DNA of 64,000 nucleotides from Haladaptatus salinisoli. GTDB taxonomy: Archaea; Halobacteriota; Halobacteria; Halobacteriales; Haladaptataceae. The DNA lies in NCBI RefSeq assembly GCF_020614375.1, contig NZ_CP085327.1:1972823-2036822 (forward strand), written 5' to 3'. Below the pieces are notes generated by a model. That model did no database searches, had not been told where the DNA came from, and saw only the letters and a list, made by a program, of their open reading frames with translations. Positions 56,851-64,000 of this stretch are shown piece after piece. The position numbers and the translations under genes are program-made. Position 1 is the first letter of the stretch. The number at the start of each line of letters is the position of its first letter.

Positions 56851-57411
56851 ATGGCATCTACACGACCACGTCCGACTTCGGGTGCGAGAAACCGTTTGAT
56901 GGGCCTCCTCGCCCTCCTCTCGGCAGGCCTCTTGATTGCGGCGGCGACCGGCGTGTACCGCGTCTTCTCGTACCTCGCGGCGCTGCTCATCGCGGTCGTC
57001 TTCGGCGTCGCGTCGGTCGAGCGAAACGACGGCGAGTTCGACCTCGCGCCGTACGGTCGACTGCTGATCGGATTGGGTGCGATCTTCGTGACGGGGCTGA
57101 CCGTCATCTGGCTCAGTTGGCACCCGGGCGTATCGGAGTACACGTACCTGCTCGGACTCCCGGTTCCGACGCTGGCGTACGTCGTCTTCATCTGGCTGCT
57201 CCCGATTCTCGGAGCGTTCTACTACGCACTCGTGTTCCCGCGGATCGGAGACGAGGAACTCGTCGACGAGCTCATGACCGACGTGCGCCGAGCGCAGCGA
57301 ACCGGCGAGTTTCCCCTCACCACCGCTCGACCCGAAGCCGACGGGGGCGGGTCGACCGACGGTTCGAGAGCGTCGTCTGACGGTGCCTCCGACGGGGGTG
57401 AACGACGATGA
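56851..57411 (+). CDS. Four-helix membrane protein, partner of the SSS transporter
   Basis: A 186-residue protein with membrane helices at about residues 15-33, 35-53, 66-89 and 101-127, then an acidic and Ser/Gly-rich cytoplasmic tail. Its stop overlaps the ATG of the symporter gene (ATGA at 57408-57411), so the two are translationally coupled. It resembles the small companion proteins found beside some sodium:solute symporters but I cannot name the family. Confidence 0.8.
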   Translation: MASTRPRPTSGARNRLMGLLALLSAGLLIAAATGVYRVFSYLAALLIAVVFGVASVERNDGEFDLAPYGRLLIGLGAIFVTGLTVIWLSWHPGVSEYTYLLGLPVPTLAYVVFIWLLPILGAFYYALVFPRIGDEELVDELMTDVRRAQRTGEFPLTTARPEADGGGSTDGSRASSDGASDGGERR

Positions 57412-58970
57412 ACGTCGTTCCGCTGCAGGAGATTCCGATAACCGACAGCCCCTACGTGTTGCTCTTCGGCGGCGTCTACCTCCTGTTGGTGCTCGCCATC
57501 GGCGTCTGGGGGTACCTCCAGACCGAGAGCACGGAGGACTTCCTCATCACCGGCAAGAGTATCGGGACGTGGGTGCTGGCGCTCACCGCGTTCTCGGTCA
57601 TCCAGTCCGGATTCGGCTTCGTCGGCGGTCCCGAACTCGTCTACTCGTTCGGGACGACCGCGCTCTGGATCTTCTTCACCGCCCCGCTCGGCTTCATCGT
57701 CACGTGGGCGTTGCTGGCGAAGCGGATGCGCCTGCTGGCGGATATCCGCGACGTGCTGACGCTCGCCGACGGGATGTACGTTCGGTACGAGAGCGCGTGG
57801 GTTCGCGGGCTGACCGCCGTCGCGGTCATCGTCGGCGTGATGGCGTACCTCGCAACCAACCTCGCCGCGTTGCAGTACGTCATGCGGGCGATTTTCGGCC
57901 TTCCGGTGATGTGGGGGCTGTTCATCGGGGCGCTCATCCTCCTGCTGTACAGCATGCTCGGCGGGATGATAGCGGGGGTCTGGACCGACTTCGTGCAGGC
58001 CATCACGATGATCGTCGGCTCCGTCTTCGTCTTCGCCTTCGCGCTCTCGTTCGGCGGCGGGATGGAGTCGATTTCGCGGAACCTCGCAAGCGCCGACCCG
58101 GCGTTCATCTCCCCCTTCGGCGCGATGGGCGCGCCCGCCGCGACGATTTTCACGGCCCTCGGCTGGTGGATTCTCTTCTCGGTCGGCGCGGCGGGGCAGC
58201 CCCACCTCATCACCAAGTTCTACATGAGCCGTAATCTGCGGATTCTGCGCTGGGGCGCGCCCATCGCCGCCGTCACCTACGCGATTTCGAGCCTCCTCGC
58301 CTTCTCGACCGGACTGTCGATGCGCGCGATGGTCGAGGCGGGGCAAACCGCGGCCCCGAAGAGCGCGTCCGTCGTCGGGCCGGTGTTCGTCCTCGAACAC
58401 ACGCCCGGGGTCGTGGCGGGACTCATCTTGGCGGCGCTGCTGGCGGCCATCATGAGCACCAGCGACTCGTTCCTCAACATCGGCGCGGCGGCGGTCTCGC
58501 GGGACATTCCGCGCGCGCTCGGACGGCCCATCGACGACGACAAGACCGAGCTTCGCGTGACGCAGGTCGCGTTGGCGGGTATCACCGTCGCATCGACGCT
58601 TATCGTCTACTTCTCGGAGACGCTGGTCGGTATCCTCGGCACCATCGGCTGGGGATTCTTCGCGGCGGCATTCTTCGCAATCGCGGCCCTCGGGCTGAAC
58701 TGGAAGGGTGCGACGAAGGAGGGAGCAATCGCCGCGATCGTCGGCGGGTTGTCGGTCAACCTGTTCTACAGCGCGGTGCCGTCGATAGCGGACACCGTCG
58801 GACTGTCGAGCGTCGGCACCGCCGTCTCGAACCTGTACCCCTTCCCCGCATCGTTCCCGGTCGGGACGGTCGCGCTCTTGGTGACTATCGTCCTCTTCGT
58901 CCTCGTCTCGATTGCGACGCAGGAGGGACGGACGGTACCGAACGATATCGGCGTCCTCATCGAACGATAG
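57408..58970 (+). CDS. Sodium:solute symporter family transporter
   Basis: A 520-residue SSS-family (PutP/PanF-like) transporter with about 13 helices. Typical blocks are TEDFLITGKSIGTWVLALTA, FGFVGGPELVYSFGTTAL, IRDVLTLADGMYVRYES, YSMLGGMIAGVWTDFVQAI and ILAALLAAIMSTSDSFLNIG. The last carries the Na2-site Ser/Thr pattern. The substrate (amino acid, acetate or pantothenate) cannot be assigned. It is the second gene of an operon with the upstream membrane protein and the downstream 58975 gene. Confidence 0.93.
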   Translation: MNVVPLQEIPITDSPYVLLFGGVYLLLVLAIGVWGYLQTESTEDFLITGKSIGTWVLALTAFSVIQSGFGFVGGPELVYSFGTTALWIFFTAPLGFIVTWALLAKRMRLLADIRDVLTLADGMYVRYESAWVRGLTAVAVIVGVMAYLATNLAALQYVMRAIFGLPVMWGLFIGALILLLYSMLGGMIAGVWTDFVQAITMIVGSVFVFAFALSFGGGMESISRNLASADPAFISPFGAMGAPAATIFTALGWWILFSVGAAGQPHLITKFYMSRNLRILRWGAPIAAVTYAISSLLAFSTGLSMRAMVEAGQTAAPKSASVVGPVFVLEHTPGVVAGLILAALLAAIMSTSDSFLNIGAAAVSRDIPRALGRPIDDDKTELRVTQVALAGITVASTLIVYFSETLVGILGTIGWGFFAAAFFAIAALGLNWKGATKEGAIAAIVGGLSVNLFYSAVPSIADTVGLSSVGTAVSNLYPFPASFPVGTVALLVTIVLFVLVSIATQEGRTVPNDIGVLIER

Positions 58971-58974
58971 CGCG

Positions 58975-59439
58975 ATGACCACCGAATCGAACGAGTCCGA
59001 GGAAACCCTGCTCGCACACCTCTCGGGGTGGTTCCGTCAGCGACCCACGTCGATGGAATACTGGGACCTGCTCGTCACCGACGAGCGCGCCATCTGGTGT
59101 TTCGTCGGCGAGTCGTTCAAGTCGATGCTCTTACGGGCGGACACCGGCGAACGTGGCCGCCGCGAGATAGCGGCGGGCACGCCCGAGCGAGCACTGACGC
59201 TCAGCGAGCGGAATTTCGCCGTTCCGCTCGATTCGCTCGGATCGATTCACGTTCGGGAGGGCTCTCGATTCCGGCGCGAGAGCGCGATCGTGACATGGCG
59301 CGAAGACGGCGAACCCACCTCGTTCGAACTGTATCGGACGAAATCGTCCGACTCGAAGGTCGGCGACATCGAGTCGCTTCGGAACGATTCCCGACTTTCG
59401 CACGTCGATATCGACATCGAGACGAGAGGACTGTTCTGA
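58975..59439 (+). CDS. Hypothetical protein after the SSS gene
   Basis: A 154-residue soluble protein whose ATG is four bases after the symporter stop, so it is probably the third gene of that operon. The pattern of short strands (WDLLVTDERAIWCFVG, SLGSIHVREGSRFRRESAIV, TSFELYRTK) resembles a PH-like or GRAM-type domain. No catalytic motif is visible. It may regulate the transporter, but that is only context. Confidence 0.75.
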   Translation: MTTESNESEETLLAHLSGWFRQRPTSMEYWDLLVTDERAIWCFVGESFKSMLLRADTGERGRREIAAGTPERALTLSERNFAVPLDSLGSIHVREGSRFRRESAIVTWREDGEPTSFELYRTKSSDSKVGDIESLRNDSRLSHVDIDIETRGLF

Positions 59440-59498
59440 GTCTGGGACGTAGAACAGTTCCGCGTCGGGACGGCGATTCTGATTTCGGTTTTGAGCGA

Positions 59499-60224
59499 CT
59501 ACTCGCGGGCCAACACGTCTTCGTCGTCGATATCGGGGAGGGCGGAAACGACTCGCTCCAAAATTTTCTCCTCGGCGCGGCGCAGGTTCTTCGAAGCCGC
59601 CGTCTTCGAAACGTCGAACGTCTCCGCCAGCGTGCCGAGCGTCGCGTCGCGCGGGGTTCGAAAGTAGCCGCCGTCGACGGCCTCCCGGAGGGTTCGCCGC
59701 TCTATCTCCGACAATTCCCGGCAGCCGTCGAGGACGCTCTTCGTCGCGCCGAGGTGCTGGATAACGTCGAGGTAATCCTCGAACGACGTGGCGTTCCGGG
59801 ACTCGACCCGAAAGTCGTTCCCGACCTCCAACTCCGCGAGCGCGCTGTCGGTGTTGTCGGCGGTGTCGAAACCGACGCTCCAGAGTTCGCTTCCGTCGCT
59901 GATTCGAAACGGGCCGGTTATGTACCCGTCGTGTTTCCGTATCGTCCGCATCGCGTTCGTCTCCCCGATGAACGATTTGATGACCGCCGTGTTCTCGCGT
60001 CTGGACAGCAGCTCGAACCCCAGCGTTCCCTCGTGGTTCTGGAGCGCGTTGAGACCGTTCGTCAGCGCGCCGCGGTCGTTTCCGGTCACGAGGATTCTGG
60101 TCTCCAACTCCTGCTGGGCGGTGTTGAAGTCCCAGTGCATGGTGTGAAACGAGACGTCGACGTCGTCCGTCACGTCGATGTACGGACAGTCGTACTGCAC
60201 CATGTCAATGGTTACCGAAATCAT
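59499..60224 (-). CDS. Bat-type HTH transcriptional regulator
   Basis: A 241-residue haloarchaeal regulator. The N-terminal two thirds form a Bat-like ligand or sensor region. The C-terminal HTH_10 domain is visible as LSEIERRTLREAVDGGYFRTP and ATLGTLAETFDVSKTAASKNLRRAEEKIL. This family controls energy metabolism, stress and transport genes. It is convergent with the SSS operon. An alternative start is the ATG at codon 8 (MVQYDCPYIDV). Confidence 0.9.
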   Translation of the reverse strand: MISVTIDMVQYDCPYIDVTDDVDVSFHTMHWDFNTAQQELETRILVTGNDRGALTNGLNALQNHEGTLGFELLSRRENTAVIKSFIGETNAMRTIRKHDGYITGPFRISDGSELWSVGFDTADNTDSALAELEVGNDFRVESRNATSFEDYLDVIQHLGATKSVLDGCRELSEIERRTLREAVDGGYFRTPRDATLGTLAETFDVSKTAASKNLRRAEEKILERVVSALPDIDDEDVLARE

Positions 60225-60364
60225 GGGCCACTATCGTTAATTACGAACAATAAACGTTGGCATCGACGACGTCGTCCACGGCTGTACAGGCGTTTTAGCC
60301 CCCGCCCCCTCGCCGATCGGGCTCCGCGGAGAAACGGTCGAGCGAGACGGCGTCGGCCCCCGAG

Positions 60365-61723
60365 CTACTCCCGCTCGCCCGAACCGAGGGCGCTCTCGCC
60401 GACCGGTTCGTGACCCTCGATGACCTCCTGTCCGCCCATGTACGGGCGCAGGACTTCGGGCACCGTGACGGTGCCGTCGTCGTTCTGGTAGTACTCGAGG
60501 ATGGCGACCATCACGCGCCCGATGGCGGTGCCCGACGCGTTCAGTGTGTGGAGGTACTCCGCCGACTCGTGGCGCTCGGGCCGGTAGCGCAGTCCGGCGC
60601 GGCGGGCCTGAAAGTCCTCGAAGTTCGAGGCCGACGAGACTTCGAGCCACCGGCCGCCGCGTTCCGGACCGTCCTCCATGTCGTCGCCGGGCGCCCAGAC
60701 TTCGATGTCGTAGGTCTTCGCCGACCCGAACGTGAGGTCGCCCGTGCAGAGGTTCAGAATGCGGTACGGGAGTTCGAGTCGTCGGAGCACCTCCTCGGCC
60801 TCCGCGAGCAGTCCTTCCAGTCGGTCGTAACTCGTCTCGGGTTCCACGAAGTTGACCAACTCGACCTTGTTGAACTGGTGGACGCGGACGATTCCCCGGG
60901 TCGCCACGCCGTGCTCGCCCGCCTCGCGGCGGAAGTTCGGCGTGTAGGCCTGATGTTTCAGGGGGAGGTCGTCGCGCAGGAGGATGTCCCCGGCGTACAT
61001 GTTCGTCACCGGAACCTCCGCGGTGGGACAGAGCCAGAGGTCGTCGCCCTCGATCTTGTACGCGTCGTCGGCGAACTTCGGCAACTGCGTCGTCCCGGTC
61101 ATGGCGTCGCTGTTGACCGGAATCGGCGGGAAGACGTCCACGTACTCCTGTTCGCGGTGCACGTCGAGCATGAACTGGACGAGCGCGTGTTCGAGTCGCG
61201 CGCCGTCGCCCTTGAGGAAGTAGAAGCCGCTCCCCGAGACCTTCGCGCCGCGCGCTTCGTCGATGACGTCCAACTCCTCGCCGAGGTCGTAGTGCGGGAC
61301 GACCGATTCGGGCAGGTCGCGCAGGTCGTCGAACCCCTCCCGCCGAACCTCCACGTTGTCCTCCTCGCCCTCGCCGACCGGGACGCTCTCGTGCGGGACG
61401 TTCGGGATTTCGAGCGACCGCTCCTGGAGTTCGTCCTCCAGTTCGCTGGCGCGCTCCTCGACCTCCTCCAGTTCCGCCTTGAGTTCGCTCGAGCGTTCGA
61501 TGGCCTCCTCGGCCTCGTCGTCTTTACCCGCCTGTTTCAGGTCGCCGATGCTCCGGCTGACCTCGTTTCGCTCGTGGCGCAGGTCGTCGCCGCGCGCTTT
61601 CAGTTCGCGCCACTCCTCGTCCACGTCGAGAAATTCGTCCAAGTCCACGTCGTCGGTCCCTCGGTTTTCGAGGGCCGCCCGAACTTCGTCGGGGTGGTCC
61701 CTGATAAACTTCCTGTCGAGCAT
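60365..61723 (-). CDS. serS: Seryl-tRNA synthetase
   Basis: A 452-residue class II SerRS. It has MLDRKFIRDHPDEVRAALEN at the start, a coiled-coil arm (about residues 30-105), motif 2 in HQAYTPNFRREAGEHG and VHQFNKVELVNFV, and motif 3 in LNASGTAIGRVMVAILEYYQ. An acidic C-terminal tail follows. The ATG at 61723 is the expected one; the much longer open frame upstream is noise. Confidence 0.96.
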   Translation of the reverse strand: MLDRKFIRDHPDEVRAALENRGTDDVDLDEFLDVDEEWRELKARGDDLRHERNEVSRSIGDLKQAGKDDEAEEAIERSSELKAELEEVEERASELEDELQERSLEIPNVPHESVPVGEGEEDNVEVRREGFDDLRDLPESVVPHYDLGEELDVIDEARGAKVSGSGFYFLKGDGARLEHALVQFMLDVHREQEYVDVFPPIPVNSDAMTGTTQLPKFADDAYKIEGDDLWLCPTAEVPVTNMYAGDILLRDDLPLKHQAYTPNFRREAGEHGVATRGIVRVHQFNKVELVNFVEPETSYDRLEGLLAEAEEVLRRLELPYRILNLCTGDLTFGSAKTYDIEVWAPGDDMEDGPERGGRWLEVSSASNFEDFQARRAGLRYRPERHESAEYLHTLNASGTAIGRVMVAILEYYQNDDGTVTVPEVLRPYMGGQEVIEGHEPVGESALGSGERE

Positions 61724-62073
61724 TCCTACGTCGGTTTTCAATCCGCCTGCAAAAAACCGTATCGCTCTCGGGACTTTGCGGGGATCCGATTTCGTGCGGC
61801 CGAGGGTCGGTTCGCGAAAGACGCGACAACGACCGAAAGATCGCGAGCCGGTGACGATGCTAAAATCGTGACGCGGAAAGCCCTCGGGCGCATCGCTGCG
61901 CGCTTCGATCGCTCGCGGCGGTCGCTCCTTCCGGAGGTTCCGTTTCCGTCCCCCGTCCGGCGCGATAGTCGGCCGCTTTTCGGTGGCCGCTTCACCCTCG
62001 CCCGTTCGATGCCGGTTCGCTCCGCTTCGTTCCTGACCGTTCGCAACTCCGGAATCGGCGCGGAGCACCGGCG
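61724..62073. other. Intergenic region without a recognised gene
   Basis: This stretch of about 350 bases between serS and the small membrane protein gene shows no plausible start, tRNA or strong repeat. Open frames exist but lack acidic, haloarchaeal composition. It probably holds the serS promoter near 61740-61760. Confidence 0.6.
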
Positions 62074-62283
62074 TCACTCCAGTTCCACGACACCGAGGAA
62101 CGCCAGCACGGAGTAGCCGAACAGCACCGCGACCAACGCGAAGGCGACGAACATGGTCGGCGCGGAGAGGTAGCGCGCGGTTCGGTAGGAGAGCAGGAGT
62201 CGCCCGAACCCCAAGAGGAGAAAACTGACGACGACGAGGCCGAACGCGCCGAGCCCGAGCCACACGAACGTTCGCTTTCGCAT
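62074..62283 (-). CDS. Small two-helix membrane protein
   Basis: A 69-residue protein starting MRKRTFVWLGLGAFGLVV. Two hydrophobic helices (about residues 6-25 and 41-63) are joined by LLLSYRTARYLSAPTM. It ends in VVELE. Codon use is normal. The longer open frame upstream is not coding-like. It is a conserved-looking haloarchaeal membrane peptide of unknown role. Confidence 0.7.
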   Translation of the reverse strand: MRKRTFVWLGLGAFGLVVVSFLLLGFGRLLLSYRTARYLSAPTMFVAFALVAVLFGYSVLAFLGVVELE

Positions 62284-62374
62284 CGTTCGCGTCGAGTCGC
62301 CGAACCGACATAGCCGTGTCGCTCGCGGGGTCGGACGCGCGGCTCGGGGTCTCGCGTCCCTCACGTCCTGAGCA

Positions 62375-63379
62375 TCATCTCCCGGCGGTCGGAACGCGGT
62401 GCTCCGCGCTCGGCGTCTTCCCCGGCACCACCGGCCACCCGTTCCGCCAGACCAGTCGGTCGAGCATGAGCACCCGGCGGGGCATCTTGCCGACCCACGG
62501 GTTCGACCGCTCGTAGGCGTGGTAGAGGAGCCAGCGGTCGCCGTCCGGGCCGCGCGCGACGGCGCAGTGCCCCGGCCCGGCGAACTGCTCGCCGCCGTGG
62601 AGAATCGTCGTTCCGGTCGCCGAAAGCAGGTTCTCGCCGTCCCGGTTCCGGTACGGGCCGCGCAGGGAGTTCGCCCGCCCGACGACGACGCGGTACGTGC
62701 TCTCGGCACCCTCGCAGCAGGTCCCGCGGGAGCCGAAGAGGTAGAAGGAGTCGCCGCGCCGAATCACGTAGGCGGCCTCGACGCCCTCGCCGGCGACCTG
62801 AAACTTCCCCCCGACAGTGCGCAGTCCGTCGTCCGAGAGGCGAATCCCGTAGATTCCGGCGTGGCTCCCCCAGAACAGGAAGGGCGTTCCGCGGTGGACG
62901 AGGAGGCAGGGGTCGATCGAGTGAGGAACGCCGATTTCGGCGCTCCGGAACAGCGGACCGTGGTCGTCGAACGTCCCCGCAGGGTCGTTCGACGTGGCGA
63001 CGCCGATTCCGGGGTTCCCCGCCTGAAAGGAGGCGTAGGAGTAGTACAGCACGTACCGTCCCGCCAGTCGTCCGATATCGGGTGCCCACAGGCCGCCCCG
63101 TTCGCGCCAGTCGGGCTTGGTTTCGAACGCCTCGCCGACGTACTTCCAGTCGACGAGGTTCTCCGAGCGTATGATGGGAATCAGTCTCCGCCGCCCGGGA
63201 TTCCCCCAATCTTGGTACGTTCCGTAGGCGTAGTACGACCCGTCGCGCTCGACGACCGTCGGGTCGGCGAAGACGCGCTCGAACACCGGATTTCGATACG
63301 TTTCGGCCGCCCACGCGCAGCCGGCGCTCGCGCCGACGACTCCCGCGACCGCCGAAGCGAGGTACGAACGTCGATTCAC
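62375..63379 (-). CDS. Glycoside hydrolase family 43-type lipoprotein
   Basis: A 334-residue exported enzyme. The signal MNRRSYLASAVAGVVGASAGC combines a twin-arginine-like start with a lipobox Cys at residue 21. The five-bladed propeller has the GH43 acids: FADPTVVERDGSYYAYGT (general base Asp), GVPHSIDPCLLVHRG (pKa-modulating Asp) and GEGVEAAYVIRRG (acid Glu). Related enzymes cleave arabinan or xylan. Its target could be a plant or self polysaccharide. Confidence 0.9.
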   Translation of the reverse strand: MNRRSYLASAVAGVVGASAGCAWAAETYRNPVFERVFADPTVVERDGSYYAYGTYQDWGNPGRRRLIPIIRSENLVDWKYVGEAFETKPDWRERGGLWAPDIGRLAGRYVLYYSYASFQAGNPGIGVATSNDPAGTFDDHGPLFRSAEIGVPHSIDPCLLVHRGTPFLFWGSHAGIYGIRLSDDGLRTVGGKFQVAGEGVEAAYVIRRGDSFYLFGSRGTCCEGAESTYRVVVGRANSLRGPYRNRDGENLLSATGTTILHGGEQFAGPGHCAVARGPDGDRWLLYHAYERSNPWVGKMPRRVLMLDRLVWRNGWPVVPGKTPSAEHRVPTAGR

Positions 63380-63448
63380 GCTAGGGGTACGCGCCAGCGC
63401 TCCAAAAGCGGCGTGGCGCTCGGCGGCGCAAACGTTGCCGTAACTGAG

Positions 63449-63459
63449 GGTTATAAAAT
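63449..63459 (+). promoter_or_regulatory. TATA box of the MetY-type gene
   Basis: GGTTATAAAAT at 63449-63459 lies about 30 bases before the ATG at 63484, indicating a short or absent leader. Confidence 0.6.
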
Positions 63460-63483
63460 TCTCCGAGAATATGCTTACTACAC

Positions 63484-64000
63484 ATGGACGACGACCAGCC
63501 CCGATTCGGCACCCGGAGCGTTCACGCGGGGCAGGAACCGGACCCCGCGACGGGAGCGGTTGCGCCGCCCCTCTACCAGACCACGTCGTACGCCTTCGAG
63601 GACGCCGACCGCGCCGCCGACCTGTACGCGCTGGAAGCCGACGGTCACGTCTACTCCCGACTGAGCAACCCGACCGTCGAGACGCTGGAAAACCGCGTCG
63701 CGTCGCTCGAAGGCGGCACCGGCGCGGTCGCCACCGCCAGCGGAATGGCCGCGCTGGACGCTCTCACGCTCGTCCTCGCCGAATCGGGTGACAACGTCGT
63801 CGTTTCGACCGACACCTACGGCGGAACCACGGCCTACTTCTCGCACACCGCCTCCCGCCGGGGAATCGAAGCCCGATTCGTTAACACGCTCGACTACGAC
63901 ACCTACGCCGAAGCCATCGACGAGGACACGGCCTTCGTCCACGTCGAGACGGTCGGCAACCCGTCGCTCGTCACGCCCGACTTCGAGCGCGTTTCGGAGG
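63484..64000 (+). CDS. Cys/Met metabolism PLP enzyme (MetY/MetB-like), 5' part
   Basis: The first 172 codons of an about 430-codon gene; the window ends inside it. RFGTRSVHAGQEPDPATGAV and PPLYQTTSYAFEDADRAADL open the family, then YSRLSNPTVETLENRVASLEGG and ATASGMAALDALTLVLAESGD. HVYSRLSNPT places the PLP-phosphate contact. The Lys that binds PLP would lie beyond the end. O-acetylhomoserine sulfhydrylase is the best guess over cystathionine gamma-synthase. Confidence 0.9.
   Translation, partial: MDDDQPRFGTRSVHAGQEPDPATGAVAPPLYQTTSYAFEDADRAADLYALEADGHVYSRLSNPTVETLENRVASLEGGTGAVATASGMAALDALTLVLAESGDNVVVSTDTYGGTTAYFSHTASRRGIEARFVNTLDYDTYAEAIDEDTAFVHVETVGNPSLVTPDFERVSE

Overview
The window is chromosomal DNA of a halophilic archaeon (class Halobacteria). 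The rRNA operon has the haloarchaeal order 16S - tRNA-Ala(UGC) - 23S - 5S - tRNA-Cys(GCA). The proteins are strongly acidic, third codon positions are rich in G/C, and promoters are TATA-type, often about 27 bases before a leaderless start codon. Informational genes are archaeal: eIF1A, RIO1, a Pno1-like KH protein, thermosome, Trm1, an RfcC-type clamp-loader subunit, L40e, Tsr3, TyrS and SerS. I cannot fix the genus from sequence reading alone.

Layout. 1-4363 is the 3' end of an rRNA operon, with a bulge-helix-bulge processing stem around 23S, a terminator after 5S and a separate TATA box for tRNA-Cys. 4.4-13.3 kb holds small membrane proteins and lipoproteins, one of two eIF1A genes, tRNA-Lys, an M20 peptidase, a VOC protein, a Rieske protein and a beta-CASP nuclease. 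13.4-15.7 kb pairs a 44-residue peptide gene with a convergent CHAT (caspase-like) protease gene. 15.9-21.5 kb is a surface-polysaccharide cluster: UppP-type phosphatase, AlkP-like enzyme, O-antigen-ligase-like protein, a 38-residue membrane peptide and a sugar-1-phosphate transferase. 21.6-28.7 kb carries a D-glutamate catabolic pair (DUF1611 DgcN-like plus DgcA-like racemase), MBL hydrolase, DUF99, uracil-DNA glycosylase, and phosphate transporter with UspA. 28.7-34.1 kb is a patchwork: a secreted propeller joined to a degenerate kinase, a broken PhnD gene, hisH, and a lower-GC stretch with two GNAT genes whose paralogues lie at 45.3 and 54.7 kb.

34.4-46 kb is mostly housekeeping: trm1, glnA divergent from an Lrp regulator, thermosome, KH protein, RIO1, EMC3-like insertase, second eIF1A. 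46-64 kb has tyrS, a DUF460 protein, RNase Z, a Thr-rich secreted protein, rfcC, rpl40e-tsr3, a sodium:solute symporter operon, a Bat-type regulator, serS, a GH43 lipoprotein, and the start of a MetY-type gene that runs off the end.

Several reading-frame relics (about 4.4-5.0, 31, 33.5, 39.7 and 47.4 kb) mark gene decay. No CRISPR array, transposase, integrase or complete insertion sequence was seen. The best candidates for unusual biology are the CHAT protease/peptide pair and the propeller-TM-pseudokinase protein.
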